From the NCBI GenBank assembly GCA_023422695.1, contig JAFAGN010000031.1, positions 1 to 10,513 of the forward strand: 10,513 nucleotides of DNA. The letters are read 5' to 3'. Of this stretch, positions 5,336 to 10,513 are shown one piece after another; position 1 is the first letter of the stretch, and each line of letters opens with the position of its first letter. The notes below the pieces were generated by a model that saw only the letters and a list, made by a program, of their open reading frames with translations, did not search any database and was not told where the DNA came from. The position numbers and the translations under genes are program-made. The DNA is from Pseudomonadota bacterium (lineage in GTDB: Bacteria > Pseudomonadota > Alphaproteobacteria > Sphingomonadales > Sphingomonadaceae).

Positions 5336-6073
5336 TCACGCCCTCCACCCGCTGTGGATTGCGACCAGCCCGCCCAGGATCGGTTCGACCTTCACCGCGG
5401 TGAAGCCCGCCGCGCCGATCATCTTTGCAAATTCGGGCATCGGCGGGAAACGGCGGATCGATTCGATCAGGTAGCGATAGCTGTCCTCGTCCTGCGCGAT
5501 CAGCTTGCCGAGCTTGGGGACGAGGTGGTGCGAATAAGCGTCATAGGCCTGTGCGAACCCCGGCCATTCGTTGGTCGAAAATTCGAGGCAGAAGAAACGC
5601 CCGCCATAGCGCAGCACCCGGTGCGCTTCCTTGAGCGCGGCGGGAATGTCGGTGACATTGCGGATGCCGAAGGCGATCGTATAGGCGTCGAAAAACTGGT
5701 CGGGGAAAGACAGCGTCTCGGCATTCTGCTCGGACCATACCAGCGAATCGATCCCGCGTTCCGCCGCGCGTTCCATCCCGACCCCCAGCATGTCGGGGTT
5801 GATGTCGGCGACGGTGATGCTGGCGCCCGACGGTTCCATGCGAAAGGCGATGTCGCCGGTACCGCCCGCCATGTCGAGGATCGTCTCGCCGGCGCGCGGC
5901 TTGACCCGGCGCACGAAACGGTCCTTCCACAATCGGTGCATGCCCCCCGACATGGCGTCGTTCATGATGTCATATTTGCGCGCGACGCGGCTGAACACCT
6001 CACCGACCTTGGCGGTCTTTTCGGTCGCCGGAACCTGTTCATAGCCAAAGCTGACAGTATCGGGGGTGGTCAT
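5336..6073 (-). CDS. ubiE: UbiE, demethylmenaquinone/2-methoxy-6-polyprenylbenzoquinol C-methyltransferase
   Basis: SAM-dependent class I methyltransferase (245 residues) that performs the C-methylation step in ubiquinone (and, where present, menaquinone) synthesis. Visible are the UbiE signature 'YDIMNDAMSGGMHRLWK' (34-50), SAM motif I 'ILDMAGGTGD' (65-74), 'VADINPDML' (88-96), 'FGIRNVTDI' (135-143) and 'RVLRYGGRFFCLEFS' (152-166). Length is normal. The ATG at 6073 is chosen: AAGG lies 8 nt upstream and the protein begins as UbiE proteins do; an extension up to 6196 would run into the divergent mutM gene. It starts the minus-strand train and faces mutM across 94 bp. Confidence 0.96.
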   Translation of the reverse strand: MTTPDTVSFGYEQVPATEKTAKVGEVFSRVARKYDIMNDAMSGGMHRLWKDRFVRRVKPRAGETILDMAGGTGDIAFRMEPSGASITVADINPDMLGVGMERAAERGIDSLVWSEQNAETLSFPDQFFDAYTIAFGIRNVTDIPAALKEAHRVLRYGGRFFCLEFSTNEWPGFAQAYDAYSHHLVPKLGKLIAQDEDSYRYLIESIRRFPPMPEFAKMIGAAGFTAVKVEPILGGLVAIHSGWRA

Positions 6074-6167
6074 GATTCGCGCCTTGATGCGGGGGAGAAA
6101 CGAAGTCGCACCGGCCTTTAGCCAAGGGTTGAAGCGCAAGCAAATGGCGCGTAGCCCGATCCGCGAT

Positions 6168-6980
6168 ATGCCCGAGCTGCCCGAAGTCGAAACCACCGTC
6201 CGCGGCCTGATGCCGCACCTGACCGGTCAGCGGCTGGTGCGCGTGTCGACGCTGCGTCCCGACCTGCGCCGCCCGTTCCCGGTCGATCTGGCGCAGCGGC
6301 TCACGGGTTCGATTGTCACCGGCCTGTCACGACGCGCCAAATATGGCATCATCGCGACCGACCGCGGCGACCATATGATTTTTCACCTCGGCATGTCGGG
6401 CAGCTGGCGGATCGGCGCGGGCGAGCCTGGCAAGCACGACCATCTGCTGATCGACACCGCCGCGGGGCAGCGGCTGATGCTCCATGATCCGCGGCGGTTC
6501 GGGTCGGTCGATCTGGTCGCGGGTGATCCGCTGACCGGCTTTCCGGCCTTCGTTGCCCTCGGCCCGGAACCCCTGTCCGACGCGTTCGACGCCGCCTATC
6601 TCGCGAGGGCGCTCGCGGGCCGCCGCGCGCCGATCAAGGCGATGCTGCTCGACCAGACGGTCGTCGCAGGGCTGGGCAACATCTATGTGTGCGAGGCGCT
6701 CAACATGGCGCGCATCCATCCCGCCAAGCCCGCTGCCGACGTCTCACGCGCCAAGCTCGCGGCACTGGTCCCGGCGATCAAGGCGGTGCTCGAGGCGTCG
6801 ATCGCGGCGGGCGGATCGACCTTGCGCGATTACAAGCAGCCCGACGGCGAACTCGGCTATTTTGCCAAGGACTGGCGCGTCTATGGCCGTGAAGGCGAAG
6901 GGTGCGAATGCGGGGGCACCATCGCGCGGATCGTCCAGAGCGGGCGTTCGACCTTTTATTGCCCCAAATGCCAGCGGTAA
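6168..6980 (+). CDS. mutM: Formamidopyrimidine-DNA glycosylase (Fpg)
   Basis: Bifunctional glycosylase/AP lyase that removes 8-oxoguanine and formamidopyrimidines. The start at 6168 is fixed because the protein must begin MPELPEVE, with Pro2 the catalytic nucleophile and Glu3 essential. Also visible are Lys58 in 'RRAKYG', 'HLGMSGSWR' (73-81), the helix-two-turn-helix region 'LLDQTVVAGLGNIYVCEAL' (160-178) and a C-terminal zinc finger with Cys246, 248, 265 and 268 and the conserved Arg260. Length (270) is typical. The finger opens with CxC rather than the CxxC of E. coli, while the spacing to the second pair (16) is standard. No strong Shine-Dalgarno is seen. Longer in-frame starts back to 6066 would lengthen the protein past the catalytic proline and are wrong. 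Confidence 0.97.
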   Translation: MPELPEVETTVRGLMPHLTGQRLVRVSTLRPDLRRPFPVDLAQRLTGSIVTGLSRRAKYGIIATDRGDHMIFHLGMSGSWRIGAGEPGKHDHLLIDTAAGQRLMLHDPRRFGSVDLVAGDPLTGFPAFVALGPEPLSDAFDAAYLARALAGRRAPIKAMLLDQTVVAGLGNIYVCEALNMARIHPAKPAADVSRAKLAALVPAIKAVLEASIAAGGSTLRDYKQPDGELGYFAKDWRVYGREGEGCECGGTIARIVQSGRSTFYCPKCQR

Positions 6981-7005
6981 TCGGGCGGATTTGGCGGAAA
7001 TGCGG

Positions 7006-7033
7006 TTGACCTGCGGGGGCTGTCTGGCTATGG
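7006..7033 (+). promoter_or_regulatory. Candidate rpsT promoter
   Basis: TTGACC (7006-7011) and CTATGG (7028-7033) are 16 nt apart, 26 nt after the mutM stop. This would leave a leader of about 130 nt before rpsT. The -35 is good, the -10 only fair. Confidence 0.4.
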
Positions 7034-7168
7034 GCGCACCCTTCGAGCAGGGTCCGGCGTTCCGGAACCGGCCGTATCCGGACATTGATTCGCTCGTTTC
7101 GCGCGATTCGGCTGCTCCGGTGACGCTGTGCTCCGACTGACTTAGACCGTTTGGAAACCGAGGAATTT

Positions 7169-7432
7169 ATGGCCAATACGCCGCAGGCAAAAAAGCGCAT
7201 CCGCCGCAACACCGCGCGCACCATCGTGAACAAGAATCGCGTCTCGCGCATTCGCACGCTGGTGAAGAAGGTCGAGAACGCGATCATCGCGGGTGACAAG
7301 GATGCCGCGGCGACCGCGCTGAAGGCGGCGCAGCCCGAAATGGCGCGCGGCGTGGCCAAGGGCGTGCTGCACAAGAACACCGTGGCGCGCAAATTCTCGC
7401 GCCTGACCAAGAGCGTCAACGCGATCGGCTGA
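7169..7432 (+). CDS. rpsT: 30S ribosomal protein S20
   Basis: Small basic ribosomal protein (87 residues) that binds 16S rRNA in the 30S subunit. The sequence 'MANTPQAKKRIRRN...NKNRVSRIRTLVKKVE...KGVLHKNTVARKFSRLTKSVN' is a standard S20, all-helical and rich in Lys/Arg. The ATG at 7169 has GAGGA 4 nt upstream; an earlier in-frame start at 7151 does not match the family. It is followed by a strong intrinsic terminator, so it is probably its own transcription unit, possibly with some readthrough from mutM. In other bacteria S20 can regulate its own translation; nothing here proves that. Confidence 0.98.
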   Translation: MANTPQAKKRIRRNTARTIVNKNRVSRIRTLVKKVENAIIAGDKDAAATALKAAQPEMARGVAKGVLHKNTVARKFSRLTKSVNAIG

Positions 7433-7462
7433 TCGCCCGCCTACTCTGTCCCGAAAGGGAAC

Positions 7463-7502
7463 AAAAAAGACCCGTCGGCGATCTGCCCGCGGGTCTTTTT
7501 TT
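7463..7502 (+). terminator. Rho-independent terminator of rpsT
   Basis: AAAAAAGACCCG (7463-7474) pairs with CGGGTCTTTTTT (7490-7501) across a 15-nt loop, and the right arm runs into seven T residues. The GC stem plus U-tract is classical. The A-run makes it partly bidirectional in form, but only plus-strand genes precede it. Confidence 0.93.
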
Positions 7503-7945
7503 GTGCCGGTGATTGTGACCGGACGATGGCAAATGTGTTGCAGCGCGGTAAGTGGCGGAATTACTGCGATTCGTTGATCTGTAACCGGAATGTCGCATCT
7601 AAGTATCTGAAATAATGAAGGAAAACATAGCTTTCACGTGATTCCGCTACCCATGCCGAGTCAAGATTTTTATTTCAGTATTTTTACACGGCCGCCCCTT
7701 GCTCGACTCGCGTCGCCCTGACTAGACAGGTGCGTCGTCGGCCTTCGCCGGTGGCCGCCACATCGACATGATTCGCACTTCTTCGGGCCTTCGGTCCCGG
7801 GCAGGATGCTTGCGCCGCTGCGCAGGCGACGAATCGGCGTGTGGAGCGGCTCCGCGAAGGTTTTGACGGCAGGGGGATCAGCGGGGGCAGAGCGGGCGTG
7901 ACGGACAGCGGGAATTGGGATGGCTATGACGCAAAGGACAGGGCG
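7503..7945. promoter_or_regulatory. dnaA upstream region with a cluster of GANTC sites
   Basis: A 443-nt stretch between the rpsT terminator and the preferred dnaA start. The part from about 7556 to 7690 is clearly AT-rich against the rest of the window. Six GANTC (CcrM-type methylation) sites fall at 7568, 7640, 7658, 7705, 7770 and 7831. No promoter is convincing: TTGATC at 7574 and TTGCTC-18 nt-TAGACA at 7699-7728 are weak candidates. No DnaA box close to consensus was seen here. An imperfect hairpin (CTTGCGC/GCGCAGG) lies at about 7808-7825. The stretch probably holds the dnaA promoter and a long leader. Confidence 0.55.
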
Positions 7946-9304
7946 ATGAGCGGCGATGCCGCGGCGCTCTGGCCGCGCGTGGCCGAAGGCTTGCGCCGCG
8001 ATCTGGGCGTGCGCACCTTTGACCATTGGCTGAAACCTGTGCGCTTTGGCGATTATTGCACGCTGTCGGGCGTGGTGACGCTCGAAACCGTCAGCCGTTT
8101 TTCGGCCAACTGGATCAACGAACGCTTTGGCGACCGGCTTGAGCTCGCCTGGCGCCAGCAGTTGCCGACGGTGCGCGGCGTGACCGTGCGCGGCGGTGCC
8201 GGGGCAACCGAGCGCGCCGCGATCCTCGCCAGCCCGCCGCTGCCGACCTTCGACCCGCCCCCGCCGGCCGCCAATCCGGCGCTGCTCGGCTTTGATCCGC
8301 GGCTGTCGTTCGACCGTTTCGTGATCGCGCGCAGCAACATCCTGGCCGCCAATGCCGCACGCCGCATGGCGATGGTCGAAGCGCCGCAGTTCAACCCGCT
8401 CTACCTCTGCTCGGGTACGGGCCAGGGCAAGACGCACCTGCTTCAGGCGATCGCGCAGGATTATGCCGCGGCGCACCCGACGGCGACGATCATCCTGATG
8501 TCCGCGGAAAAATTCATGCTCGAATTCGTCGGCGCGATGCGCGGCGGCGACATGATGGCGTTCAAGGCGCGGCTGCGCGCCGCCGACCTGCTGCTGCTCG
8601 ACGATCTGCAGTTCGTGATCGGCAAGAATTCGACGCAGGAAGAATTGCTCCACACGATCGACGACCTGATGACCGCGGGCAAGCGGCTCGTCGTCACCGC
8701 CGACCGCCCGCCGTCGATGCTCGACGGGGTCGAGGCACGGCTGCTGTCGCGGCTGTCGGGCGGGCTGGTCGCCGATATCGAGGCGCCCGAGGACGATCTG
8801 CGCGAACGCATCATTCGTCAGCGACTGGCGGCGATGCCGATGGTCGAGGTGCCGGGCGATGTCGTCGCCTATCTGGTCAAGCATTTCACCCGCAATATCC
8901 GCGAACTCGAAGGCGCGCTGAACAAACTGCTCGCCTATGCCGCGCTGACCGGGACGACGGTGGACCTCCGGCTCGCCGAAGACCGGCTTGCCGAAAACGT
9001 CCGCACGGCGCGGCCGCGGATCACGATCGACGAGATTCAGCGCGCGGTGTGCGCGCACTACCGGCTCGACAAGAGCGAGATGGCGTCGAAGCGCCGCGTC
9101 CGCGCCATCGCGCGCCCGCGCCAGGTTGCGATGTATCTGGCCAAGGAACTGACCCCCCGCTCCTACCCCGAAATCGGGCGCCGTTTTGGTGGCCGTGACC
9201 ATAGTACGGTGATTCACGCGGTCCGCACCGTCGAGGCGCTGCGCGTCGCCGACAGCGAACTCGACGCCGAAATCGCCGCGATCCGGCGCAGTTTGAACAG
9301 CTGA
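7946..9304 (+). CDS. dnaA: Chromosomal replication initiator protein DnaA
   Basis: AAA+ initiator that binds DnaA boxes at oriC, melts the origin and loads the helicase. Domains in order: domain I (about 8-75, 'ALWPRVAEGLRRDLG...FDHWLKPVRF'), a short Pro/Ala-rich domain II (about 80-115), the AAA+ domain with Walker A 'SGTGQGKT' (156-163), Walker B 'LLLLDDLQF' (215-223) and sensor 'VVTADRPPS', and domain IV with the DNA-binding signature 'GGRDHSTVIHA' (415-425). The ATG at 7946 is chosen because AAAGGA lies 7 nt upstream and domain I then begins at the usual distance (452 residues). In-frame GTG codons at 7898 and 7841 are possible but have weaker ribosome sites. The first Walker A residue is Ser instead of the common Gly. 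The stop codon is the first three bases of a DnaA-box-like site. Confidence 0.96.
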   Translation: MSGDAAALWPRVAEGLRRDLGVRTFDHWLKPVRFGDYCTLSGVVTLETVSRFSANWINERFGDRLELAWRQQLPTVRGVTVRGGAGATERAAILASPPLPTFDPPPPAANPALLGFDPRLSFDRFVIARSNILAANAARRMAMVEAPQFNPLYLCSGTGQGKTHLLQAIAQDYAAAHPTATIILMSAEKFMLEFVGAMRGGDMMAFKARLRAADLLLLDDLQFVIGKNSTQEELLHTIDDLMTAGKRLVVTADRPPSMLDGVEARLLSRLSGGLVADIEAPEDDLRERIIRQRLAAMPMVEVPGDVVAYLVKHFTRNIRELEGALNKLLAYAALTGTTVDLRLAEDRLAENVRTARPRITIDEIQRAVCAHYRLDKSEMASKRRVRAIARPRQVAMYLAKELTPRSYPEIGRRFGGRDHSTVIHAVRTVEALRVADSELDAEIAAIRRSLNS

Positions 9305-9345
9305 TCCACAGGATTATGCCGGGGTTATCCCCGGGATTGTCCACA
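9302..9345 (+). promoter_or_regulatory. Cluster of three DnaA-box-like sites
   Basis: TGATCCACA (9302-9310), TTATCCCCG (9325-9333) and TTGTCCACA (9337-9345) lie in one orientation within 44 bp directly after dnaA. The first and third differ by one base from TTATCCACA, the second by two. From memory, TGATCCACA equals the Caulobacter 'G-box'. The middle site lies in a CCGGGG-TTAT-CCCCGG palindrome (9319-9334). This could titrate DnaA or be part of a replication-control site; function is inferred. Confidence 0.55.
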
Positions 9346-9395
9346 GGGCGTCAGAATGTCTGCTTTGGGGTGGGGAGCGGATGTACCAATACCGT

Positions 9396-9479
9396 CGCCC
9401 CCGTGAAGGCGGGGGCCGCTAGCCGCCTATTCCGGCGCTGCTGCATAAACCGACAGCGGCCCCCGCCTTCGCGGGGGCG
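9396..9479. repeat. REPIN-like inverted repeat pair downstream of dnaA
   Basis: Two 25-bp arms (9396-9420 and 9455-9479) are inverted copies of each other with a single mismatch, separated by 34 nt. Each arm is itself a small hairpin (CCCCCGC / GCGGGGG with a CTT-type loop). The sequence family differs from the CCCCTCCCGC palindrome found in coaBC and near ubiB. There is no T-run, so it is not a classical terminator, though it lies between the convergent ends of dnaA and the lipoprotein gene. Confidence 0.85.
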
Positions 9480-9520
9480 CCCGCTAACTTTGATCGCAAC
9501 CCGACATCACCCCCCCCGCC

Positions 9521-9559
9521 AAAACAAAAAGGCCCGCCCATCATCCGAAAGGCGGGCCT
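9521..9559 (-). terminator. Rho-independent terminator of the lipoprotein gene
   Basis: Read on the minus strand, AGGCCCGCC (9551-9559) pairs with GGCGGGCCT (9530-9538) across a 12-nt loop, followed by TTTTTGTTTT. It starts about 24 nt after the lipoprotein stop codon. On the plus strand there is no T-run, so it serves the minus-strand gene. Confidence 0.9.
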
Positions 9560-9582
9560 GTGTCGTCATCCTGGCAGCAGCT

Positions 9583-10293
9583 TCACCCCTTTTCGGGCGG
9601 AGCCACCGTGATCCGCACCCGCTCGCCCGAATTGCCCGGGAAGCCGGTGAACATCGCCTCGACCAGATTGGGGACGATCGTCTGCAAATTGTTGTCGCGC
9701 GACTGTGCCTCGGCCTGGCCTTCGAACAGGCGCGATCCGTCGGCGGCGCGGTTGATCTGCAAATTCAGCCCGCTGGTATAGACGGTGTAGCTGCTGACGT
9801 CGTTATAGCCGCCAAAGCCCGGTCCGAAACCGCCCCACAGGAACGGGTCGCGATAGCCATAGACATAACGGCGCCCGCCGCGACCGGTGACGATCACCGG
9901 GCGATAATAGCCGCGGCCGAAACCGTAACCGCCGTACCAGGGGTCGCCAAAGCTTGGGCTCGACACCACGCGCTCGCGGCCCTTGTCGACGCCATAGTCC
10001 ATTCGCACGACCAGATCGGCGCGTTCGCCCGGCGCCGCGGGGCGATAGCCGTAACGGGTCAGTTCGCCCGCGACCAGATTGGCATATTGGCCGAACTCGA
10101 TCCCGCCTGCCAGCGCCGGGTTGCTCGCCTCGACGACGAAGCTCTGACCCTGCGGCGCCGGCAACTGGGTCTGGAAACGCGCGACATCGGCCTTGAACGG
10201 GGTCGCGCAGCCGGCGAGCGCCAGCGCGGCGCCGGTCATCGCGGCAAGCCCCAAGCGGCGAAGGCCGCGGTGGCGAAGTTTGGTGTTGCTCAT
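9583..10293 (-). CDS. DUF4136-type outer-membrane lipoprotein
   Basis: A 236-residue predicted lipoprotein. It has a basic start (MSNTKLRHRGLRR), a hydrophobic stretch and the lipobox LAGC, with the lipidated Cys at 29. Ala at position +2 argues for sorting to the outer membrane. The body resembles DUF4136: 'FVVEASNPALAGGIEFGQYANLVAGELTRYGYRPA', 'ADLVVRMDYGVDKG', a Gly/Tyr/Phe-rich middle ('WYGGYGFGRGYY', 'GGFGPGFGGY'), then 'SYTVYTSGLNLQINRAADGSRLFEGQAEAQS'. The biochemical role of the family is not known. The ATG at 10293 is chosen because GGAG (10302-10305) is 8 nt upstream and the signal peptide begins there; an extension to 10401 would place 36 charged residues before it. It is a single-gene unit with its own terminator, convergent with dnaA. 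Confidence 0.85.
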   Translation of the reverse strand: MSNTKLRHRGLRRLGLAAMTGAALALAGCATPFKADVARFQTQLPAPQGQSFVVEASNPALAGGIEFGQYANLVAGELTRYGYRPAAPGERADLVVRMDYGVDKGRERVVSSPSFGDPWYGGYGFGRGYYRPVIVTGRGGRRYVYGYRDPFLWGGFGPGFGGYNDVSSYTVYTSGLNLQINRAADGSRLFEGQAEAQSRDNNLQTIVPNLVEAMFTGFPGNSGERVRITVAPPEKG

Positions 10294-10363
10294 CGTCTTG
10301 GCTCCGTGATTCGGGGGCGCACATTCTTGGCGCTTTATACCATGACTGCGCCGACGCGACTTA

Positions 10364-10397
10364 ACCTTGGTTGAACCCGGCTCGTCGCACCTTGGTT
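10364..10397. repeat. Direct repeat ACCTTGGTT upstream of the lipoprotein gene
   Basis: The 9-mer ACCTTGGTT occurs at 10364-10372 and 10389-10397, 25 nt apart, upstream of a possible minus-strand -10 (TATAAA, 10334-10339). Its position fits a regulator site, but no matching regulator is known to me and no good -35 is seen. Confidence 0.35.
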
Positions 10398-10478
10398 CCA
10401 TGCAGCATATCGGGGGCCGCCGCCAATAAACAAGCCCGGTCAGGATTTTAGGCGCTGCTTCATGCGAATTACACCGTA

Positions 10479-10499
10479 GCCCTGAGCTTGTCGAAGGGC
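10479..10499. repeat. Short dispersed palindromic repeat
   Basis: GCCCT (10479-10483) and AGGGC (10495-10499) flank 'GAGCTTGTCGA'. From memory this 'CTGAGCTTGTCGAAGGG' sequence is a very common intergenic repeat in sphingomonads and other alphaproteobacteria. The region 10398-10513 otherwise shows no gene. Confidence 0.55.
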
Positions 10500-10513
10500 G
10501 CTCCTCGGAGGGG

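Noticed and set aside
7670..9217. Long minus-strand open frame (515 codons) opposite dnaA
   Set aside because: It is a shadow of dnaA: high GC keeps the opposite strand open, the product is Arg/His-rich low-complexity, and no family motif is visible.
7503..9345. Calling this region oriC
   Set aside because: Near-consensus DnaA boxes are few and lie only after dnaA, while the AT-rich stretch lies before it. Alphaproteobacterial origins are often elsewhere. GC skew would be needed.
9396..9479. dnaA intrinsic terminator
   Set aside because: The structure is a strong hairpin, but no T-run follows on either strand.
9316..10374. Plus-strand open frame of 352 codons over the lipoprotein gene
   Set aside because: It crosses the repeat pair and a terminator and lies opposite a gene with a clear signal peptide and lipobox. 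No motif seen.

Overview
This window reads as a high-GC alphaproteobacterial chromosome, most likely a sphingomonad (Sphingopyxis-like). The evidence is the gene order mutM-rpsT-dnaA next to a divergent ubiE-ubiB-coaBC-dut cluster, the codon use, and the many short palindromic intergenic repeats. The genus is an inference from gene content and style, not from a database match. Nearly all of it is core housekeeping DNA.

Layout. On the minus strand, reading from 6073 down to 88, there is one long gene train: ubiE, ubiB, ccdA, ccdB, coaBC, dut, a MoeB/ThiF/HesA-like E1 enzyme, and a DsrE-like protein. Most junctions overlap or abut: TGATG stop/start overlaps at ccdA/ccdB and ccdB/coaBC, a 38-nt overlap at coaBC/dut, zero gap at dut/moeB-like, and about 13 nt at moeB-like/dsrE-like. 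Divergently, on the plus strand, come mutM, rpsT (with a candidate promoter and a clear intrinsic terminator) and dnaA. Beyond dnaA lie DnaA-box-like sites, an inverted repeat pair, and a minus-strand DUF4136-type lipoprotein with its own terminator.

Functions. ubiE and ubiB serve ubiquinone synthesis, coaBC makes 4'-phosphopantetheine, dut removes dUTP, mutM excises oxidised purines, rpsT encodes ribosomal protein S20 and dnaA starts chromosome replication. The ccdAB toxin-antitoxin pair is the foreign-looking part. It sits between ubiB and coaBC, where alphaproteobacteria normally have nothing, has lower GC (about 56% by hand count over 3061-3360), and carries its own promoter and a 19-bp palindromic candidate operator.

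The most interesting non-gene signal is a family of palindromes with 10-bp arms (CCCCTCCCGC / GCGGGAGGGG). Four copies form two inverted pairs (REPIN-like). One pair is inserted in frame in coaBC, so it is translated as the linker between the CoaC and CoaB domains. The other lies between ubiE and ubiB and supplies the apparent Shine-Dalgarno of ubiB inside a hairpin arm. A different inverted pair lies downstream of dnaA. The dnaA upstream region holds six GANTC (CcrM-type) sites in 268 bp. I found no CRISPR array, transposase, phage gene or tRNA, and no convincing undescribed multi-gene system.
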